Below are positions 58,384 to 64,000 of a stretch of 64,000 nucleotides of DNA, one piece after another. Source of the DNA: Cenococcum geophilum 1.58. Its lineage: Eukaryota; Ascomycota; Dothideomycetes; Gloniales; Gloniaceae. Made by a program: the position numbers and the translations under genes. The stretch lies in contig KV748234.1 of assembly GCA_001692895.1 (NCBI GenBank), forward strand, positions 186,001 to 250,000, written 5' to 3'. The notes below the pieces were generated by a model. It was not told the DNA's origin, ran no database searches, and saw nothing but the letters and a program-made list of their open reading frames with translations. Every line of letters begins with the position of its first letter. Within the stretch, counting starts at the first letter, position 1.

Positions 58384-58570
58384 TATTACGGCACTAACTT
58401 GTTATATACTATTCCATACTATCTTATACTATTTCCTACTATTAGCTAGCCCACTACTAGCGCCTTGGCGGCTGGCCCTACTATTTGTATATAATACCCC
58501 TTTTTTACCTTCTTCTCTTCTTTATACTATAACGTAGTTATTTAGTCTACTTTATTGCAGCACTATAACA
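58384..58570 (+). repeat. Gypsy-B 3' LTR
   Basis: 187 bp, TATTACGGCACTA...CACTATAACA, preceded by polypurine AAGGAGGGGAG and followed by duplication CTTAG. Confidence 0.92.
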
Positions 58571-58783
58571 CTTAGTCCCTACTTAGATAGTTCCTTTCTT
58601 TATAGTAAATCTTAGAATATAATTAAAGTTAATCTGTTAGGCAACCACTCCACTAGTTATTATTACGTTGTTAACTTCCTATATTACCTACACACCTAGC
58701 CTATTAATAAGTTTACCGTAGTTCTTACTACAAGGCTCCATTACACATTTACTACTTAGTTACGGTATTAGAAGTTAAACAAC

Positions 58784-61700
58784 ATGCTACTAAAAGCAGC
58801 TATAATAACGCTATTAACGGCAGTAACGACCTTAGGGTTAGGTAATAACACTAGTATAGCGGATACTAACTCGCAACTAATTATAGTTGGATAGTTATAG
58901 GCAATAGTTAATTAGTTAATAGATAATAATAAGGCACTTAAAAATAAGGTTAATAGAATAAGAGCAGCTAAGGTTAAGTTACCTTTAATTAAACAATTAT
59001 TAGGAGAGAGATTAAAGCTTAAAGGATTTCTTATATAAATATACTTTAAAGTTATACAGGAAGGAGCAAAGTTGGCAATACCTATAGATTAAGTAGTATA
59101 CGCAGGATTATTCCTAACGGAAAGGGCGCTTAAATAGTTTAAACCCTACCTTACGGAAATATAGGACAATAGTATAACGACTACTAATTAGGAAGTACGA
59201 TATATATTTATAAGTTAGACTAGATTCGCGAAATAATTAATATAAATATTTAGGGACCTAGAAGTAATAACTATAGTGGAAAGAAAGCTTTAGGACCTAA
59301 TATAGCGAACCTTAATAATTGAGTATACAACGCAGTTTTAGATATTAGCTACGTAGGTTAAATAGAATAATAGGGCGCTTATAGCATAGTATAAATAGGG
59401 ACTTAAGGTAAAAGTCTAGGACGTAATTATTTTAATAGAAGATACGGACACCCTTAGGGAATTAATAGATTAAGTAATTAAGATTAATAATAGGATCTTC
59501 TAAAGGGAATAGGCTAAAAGAGGCTAGGATAGAGTTCTATAGTTATATAAGGTATAGAGTACATAATAACTAAAGCTAAATTAGAAACTATAGTATAGCG
59601 TAGAGCTAATAGACTTAAGTAGTACCAAAAAACCCTATAAAAGATAGAGAAAACAACTATAGAAACCTAGAAGTTAAGGATTAAGTAATTATAGGACTAA
59701 GGAGCAGAGGTTAAACTAAGGATCTTAATAGTAGAAGACGTTTAAGCGGACTCTATAGTAAAAGTAATAATTTAAAGATAGAGCTTATATAAATTACGAA
59801 AAACAGAGTTATTTTGCTAAAGACTATAAAAGTAGTTAGAGTTACTATATAGTAAAGGGAACTAGACTAATAGTATATAATATATATATATAAAGGGATA
59901 ATAGTATACTATAAGGAATAAAGGAATATTTAATTAAAAGTTTTACGTTTTATTATAATAACGCATACTAAATTTATAAAGACGCTAAGTACGGCGTAAG
60001 CTATTAGCTATAAAAGCTAGAGTAAAGAGAACTTAAAGGAACTATAGAGTTAGATAAAGAATAAGATTAACTCTGTAAGCTAGATTAAGATATTATAGCA
60101 ATATATAGATAAATATTAGTAATAATAATAATAGAATTAGGGTACTTATTAATTAATAGCAATAAGGAAAAAAAAGGAACTAACTAGGGGTATTTAAACC
60201 TTAATAATATAATAGAAATAGAGACTAAAACCGCTATAGAGCAAGGTTTAGTAATGGGTATTATAATACCGTTAGATACAGCATTTATCGCTTTATAAGA
60301 TAGAAGAAGCAATATTTAAGGGTAATTAGGTAAGCAGAGGACTACTAGTACTAGCTTACTACTTAATAAAGGTAAAAAGCTAAAGGCTTAAGATTCTTAG
60401 AATAAGATAAGAAATAACTAAGATTCTTAGAATAAGATAAGAAATAACTAAGATTCTTAAGATAAGATAAGGCATACTTAGGGACCTATAATAAATAATA
60501 ACCAATAGAGTAGAGTAACGGCTTAGTTTAGTAATATATAAATAAGCTTAGGACAAAGTTTCCTAAAGGTATAAGATTTTTAAGATAAAATAAGTAAGAT
60601 TTAAGACTCTTAAGATAAGATAAGAATACTAGTAAAGCCTAGTTAAACTAAGGCTAGAGTATAACTTAAAAAAGAAGTAAGCTTAAAATTAAAGAATTTA
60701 AGGGACTAAGAATTTGGAGTATAAATAAAAACACCCATAAGTAAGAAGCAAGGGACTTTACTATAAATTAGAGAATCTATAATATAAATAGTAGTTAGGC
60801 TAGGAGATAGATATATAGACCTAGAAGACTTACTAGAGGAATATAGTATTTAGCCTAAAGATTAAAAAGTTAATATTATAATTAAGAAGTAAAAGAACTT
60901 TAAGGATTTAATTACAAGACGCAAATAACAAGAAACTATAAATAAATTTAGAGTAAAAATCCTTATATAGTAAGAACAGAAACTAAATATAAGATCTAGT
61001 ATACTAGGTCGTATATAAAATAGAGCACTAATATAAAAAATTACTAATAGGTTAAAAGTAGGCACGCTAAGAGCTAAGTGGCTACTAAACTAGAAAATAA
61101 AGAGGATTTAGGAATTCTAACTAGGTTTAAGGAACGGCATATAAAGGGCTATTATAATATAGTAATAAGAAGATACTTCCTTACGGATAAGCCGTATATA
61201 CTCTAATAACTATACTAAAAGTGGTATAGACAAAGACATAATAATAAGTAAAAAGATTTCTATATATAGTTAGATAAGAAAGTTATCTAGGACCATCTAA
61301 TTACGGAAAAAGCAATAAATTATATTAAGGGAGCCTTAATTATAATATTAAAGGATCTAAAGTAATAATTAGAGGACTAGAAAAGCAAGAGACGTATCTT
61401 AATACCTATAAATAAAGTTATAATATTTAGAATAACATAATAGAGGTTTAAACTTAAAGATAAAGATAAGTTAAGAGTTAACCTAAAGCACCTAGCGCAT
61501 TATATATTAGTATAGATTATATATATAGATAATATATATAAAATACACAAGAATCTAAAAGAGAAGAACTGGAAATACCCTATAAGGATATATTAGGCGC
61601 TAGATAAGCAATAGTATAGAAATACTAAGTATATATATGGCTGGCATTTAGTAGAAGTTTAGGAGTTAGGAGACTTAATACTTTAACTAGAAAAATTCCT

Positions 61701-62460
61701 TATAGAAGAATGCTTAGACGGATAATAGTAGTAGAAATATCCAGAGAATATATATTTATAGTATATTAAGGATAAAAAGCAAATAAAGTATTGGCTAAAG
61801 AGTAAGTTAAGTATATAAGGATCTAGCAACTAATAGTTAGGAAAAGTAAAGGCCTATAAGACTAAAGGGAGCTAGTAGTAAAGCCTTAAACCCTTAAAGA
61901 AATTTAAGGATAATACCTAAATTTATAAATTAAATGGCAAGATTAACAGTTTAAAGCATTAATAGATAGTAGGGTAATAAGAAACTATATCTTACTAGCA
62001 GTAGTTAAAAGAATAGGGCTACTATATAAATAAAAGGAGTACCTATATTTACTAGTTACAATCTTAGGAGATTTAATAGCCTATAGAGGAGGTATTATTA
62101 ATCTTAAAATAGGACCTATTGAGATAACTATTAAAGGGAGATAAATCGAGATGTCTTTTAATATATTACTATTAGGGAATAATAAGGTAGTATTAGGAAT
62201 GCCTTAGTTATAAAAATACAATCTAAGGATTAATTAGATTATAGGTTAGGTTAATATTAAAAATACTTAACGCCGTAAGATGTAATAACAAGCTAAAATA
62301 GTATAGTACTAAGTAGAAGCGACCTATAAAGAAATAGATAAAGGACTAAGTTATATACTAAAGAGATACTATAAGTACGGTAAGAAATTATAGTCACTAG
62401 AAAGTAAAAAGCTATTAAAGTATATAGCATAAAACTATAAAATAAAATTAGAACTAGGAA
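58784..62460 (+). pseudogene. Gypsy-A G4 gag, linker, protease and start of RT (broken)
   Basis: ATG at 58784 (MLLKAAIITLLTAVTTLGLGN). Collinear with the G3 gag. The zinc knuckle at about 59785-59840 has lost every Cys (INYEKQSYFAKDYKS). Between 60385 and 60475 there are three copies of a 30-bp in-frame unit (AGATTCTTAGAATAAGATAA-), where G2 and G3 have two. The linker follows, then protease DSR at about 61967-61975, and the sequence up to the RT lead-in (NYKIKLELG), where it breaks off at 62460. Confidence 0.8.
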
Positions 62461-62790
62461 TGTCGGTATCACCTAGGGGGTACTGCAATTGCAATATAAG
62501 GTAACTAGTTCTTTGATTCATTTATGTCTTTTCTTGTCTACTAAAAGAGGAAGAAAGGGGTAGTAAAGGTCGGGCTATCTATCGGGCCGTAGGTGGTTAG
62601 GTAATCTATACTACGCTATACAGGCCCTGCCGTATACGCTCCACGCTATTTATCTAGTAACGATATTTATAACCCCTACTCGTATAGATACTGGCGATAT
62701 TTATAAAAAAGGAAAGAAGAAGAAAGTATAAAAGAGAAGTATATAGGTTAATAGGTGCTTAGGGCAGTAATCGCGGATGTCTTAGGTATT

Positions 62791-62835
62791 GCGAATATTA
62801 CGGATATTGCGGATATTGTGAATATTGCGGATATT
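62791..62835. repeat. 9-bp repeats (GCGGATATT) in Copia-3
   Basis: Five consecutive 9-bp units (GCGAATATT, ACGGATATT, GCGGATATT, GTGAATATT, GCGGATATT) lie between gag and the LTR end, with a degenerate unit before them. A plus-strand frame reads ANITDIADIVNIADIV, which resembles the Copia-2 text DIANIADIA at about 22640, but this may be coincidence in low-complexity sequence. Confidence 0.7.
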
Positions 62836-62854
62836 GTGGTGGAAGGGCTGAGTC

Positions 62855-64000
62855 CTATCCGTTGTTATTAAAATAATAGTTAAGGAAGTTAATATTAACC
62901 GTAAGGTTCTCTATATTAACCTTATTACCGCGCCTTGCTATACTAGGTTCCGTACTACTGGGTTCTATACTACTAGTAAGGCTATAGATAAAGGCATTAT
63001 TGTTTATAGATGTAACTATATTCTTGGCGGTTTTAATTAGTATTAGCCTATTTGAAGTCATAAAGTGCTTAACGCTATAGTCGTCGTAGAAGAAATTGCC
63101 GCTAGTGGTAGTTGGAATTATATCCTTGTCGAAATCATTAATATTATTATCTATAAGGTACTAGTAGACACGTCTCTTAAATCCTTCTTTTACTTTATTA
63201 CGTTCTTCTTTAGTGTGCCTAGTTAACTAATAGTCTCCTTTCTTATATACAAAGCACGTCCTAGTGTTATTATTGCCGTAACGGTTGTTTAATAAGCTTG
63301 GTTAAGACGTTAATTAGTAGTAGCGACGATTAGTAAAGAATACGTCGGTGGGCTGTTCTATAGGCTGTAAAAATATATTAGTAGGTTATCCTATACCCTT
63401 AATCTTCTTATAAGTGATAATTGATAATTATAGGCTATTTATGAGGCCGGTAAGTGTGGTATGTGGGTTAGAGCAAGCTGCCTGGTAAGCAGCGACGTCT
63501 TGATAAGCGACGATGAGCTTATTGTGGAGGAAGTCGTTATTGCGGAGGTTAGCGTTAAGGCCGTGCTGTAAGTGACGAAGGTTGTTAAGTAATAGCTGTA
63601 GGCAGTCCTCTATAGACTTGCCTTCGCTCTTTATTATTACTATCTTAAGAGTTATAGCATTCTACTTTGTTAGAACTCTATGCTTATATTCTAGTCCTTT
63701 AAAGTAGTTGCGTATAGCATTACAGATGCTATTAAAGGTGGTGTAGGTTGCTTTGTTCTTATAGTAGAAATTAAAAGCAATACCGCGTAGTATTATTAGA
63801 AAGGCTTTAATCTTTACCGCTTATGGTATATTAACTCTATTATAAAGGTTATTAAAGATCGTAAGCTTGCGGTTGAAGTTGTTATCCTTTCTACTATATT
63901 TGCTTTCCTCCGTGTATATCTTTACTAGGGTTGCTAAGTCTCTACCATAGTTAACGGCGGCTGTAACTTTTGTAGAAGGAGCTGTGACGTTTATAGGGGG
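62855..64000 (-). pseudogene. Copia-3 gag, nearly open, partial at the N-terminus
   Basis: One minus-strand frame runs through about 380 codons with about six stops, each TAA or TAG where Gln fits. Recognisable copia gag text: LATLVKIYTEESKYSRKDN (about 63925), KLTIFNNLYNRVN, AIRNYFKGLEYKHRVL, SIEDCLQLLLNNLRHLQHGL (about 63590-63620) and FFTNRRYY. A zinc knuckle CFVYKKGDY--LTRHTKEERN (about 63225-63265) has its second Cys changed to Tyr. The stretch 62855-63061 is fully open. Related to the Copia-2 gag but clearly different. Confidence 0.8.

Larger units (their letters stand above)
45456..58570 (+). mobile_element. Gypsy-B: Ty3/gypsy element in the G4 5' LTR, carrying Gypsy-C
   Basis: 187-bp LTRs (45456-45642 and 58384-58570) and duplication CTTAG (45451-45455, 58571-58575). 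Its own length without Gypsy-C is about 7.2 kb. Internal order: leader with 21-bp repeats, gag, protease, 23-bp repeat block, RT, RNase H, integrase, chromodomain. The 3' non-coding part has a hairpin module and ends in polypurine AAGGAGGGGAG. RIP stops occur throughout. Confidence 0.92.
45224..62460 (+). mobile_element. Gypsy-A copy G4, 5' part, interrupted by Gypsy-B and Copia-3
   Basis: The 5' LTR starts TATTACAAACGC at 45224, is split at 45455 by Gypsy-B (duplication CTTAG) and ends at 58745. The internal region runs collinear with G2 and G3 from gag to the beginning of RT and stops at 62460, where a TGTCGG-starting element begins. The rest of G4 should lie right of the window. Heavily RIPed. 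Confidence 0.88.
62461..64000 (-). mobile_element. Copia-3: minus-strand copia-type element, right part outside the window
   Basis: Begins TGTCGGTATCACC at 62461 directly in the G4 RT lead-in. Read on the minus strand this is an LTR end, GATACCGACA, like the end of the Copia-2 LTR (TATACCGACA). Gag occupies 64000 down to 62855 on the minus strand, yet only about 390 bp separate it from the LTR end. Protease, integrase and RT are therefore missing, and an internally deleted copy is likely. The inner LTR border could not be fixed. Confidence 0.7.

Noticed and set aside
1-64000. tRNA, rRNA or centromere-specific satellite
   Set aside because: No tRNA T-loop with cloverleaf, no rRNA text and no long satellite array were seen. 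An AT-rich RIPed region could be centromeric, but nothing in the sequence proves it.

Overview
The window looks like a transposon graveyard from a filamentous ascomycete (Pezizomycotina). It is AT-rich and almost filled with LTR retrotransposons whose reading frames are broken by TAA, TAG and TGA where CAA, CAG and TGG are expected. The catalytic Asp, Gly and Cys codons show matching G-to-A changes. This C-to-T pattern on both strands, concentrated at CpA, is the signature of repeat-induced point mutation (RIP), known from Pezizomycotina. The only well-preserved host-type gene has short introns with fungal splice signals (GTATGT, TACTAAC, TAG). I cannot name a species, and I see no tRNA, rRNA, CRISPR or bacterial-type gene.

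Layout, left to right. 1-688: 5' end of a minus-strand LTR element (Gypsy-D). 689-5440: minus-strand Tad-like LINE with endonuclease and reverse transcriptase. 5441-40822: one large nest. Its outer element is a 5'-lacking Ty3/gypsy chromovirus copy (Gypsy-A copy G1). G1 is split by Copia-1 (8808-14391), by a second full Gypsy-A copy G2 (15682-38357) and, in its 3' LTR, by a Tc1/mariner element (39021-40600). G2 is itself split by Copia-2 (18403-24697), a third full Gypsy-A copy G3 (24993-32945) and a snap-back MITE (33078-33516). 40823-45223: the only stretch that is not mainly retrotransposon. It holds an inverted-repeat MITE, about 0.9 kb of unassigned DNA, a CAGT-type MITE and the preserved gene at 42865-44302. 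45224-62460: a second nest, Gypsy-A copy G4 split in its 5' LTR by Gypsy-B (45456-58570), which carries Gypsy-C (52235-58141). 62461-64000: a minus-strand copia-type element with a nearly open gag frame.

Target-site duplications can be read for most insertions: TAAGA (Copia-1), CTAGT (G2), CTTAC (Copia-2), AGAGG (G3), CTTAG (Gypsy-B), ATTAG (Gypsy-C), and TA for the Tc1 element and the MITEs. The insertion order is therefore readable from the sequence. All three recognisable gypsy families end in a chromodomain, and Copia-2 has an AT-hook after its integrase. Both are plausible devices for homing to AT-rich heterochromatin and would fit the nesting.

The most biologically interesting item is the gene at 42865-44302. 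It encodes a cysteine-rich header followed by a P-loop NTPase with Walker A, a DEAQ-type Walker B and a GHP motif. It resembles the NTPase module of fungal Crinkler/CR-type effector-like proteins, and it appears cut short before any C-terminal effector domain. It escaped RIP although it sits between the two nests, and a MITE ends 81 bp upstream of its start codon. Other notable points are a hairpin module shared by a copia and a gypsy element, MluI-box (ACGCGT) repeats in the Copia-2 leader, and uncharacterised extra coding segments in Gypsy-A.
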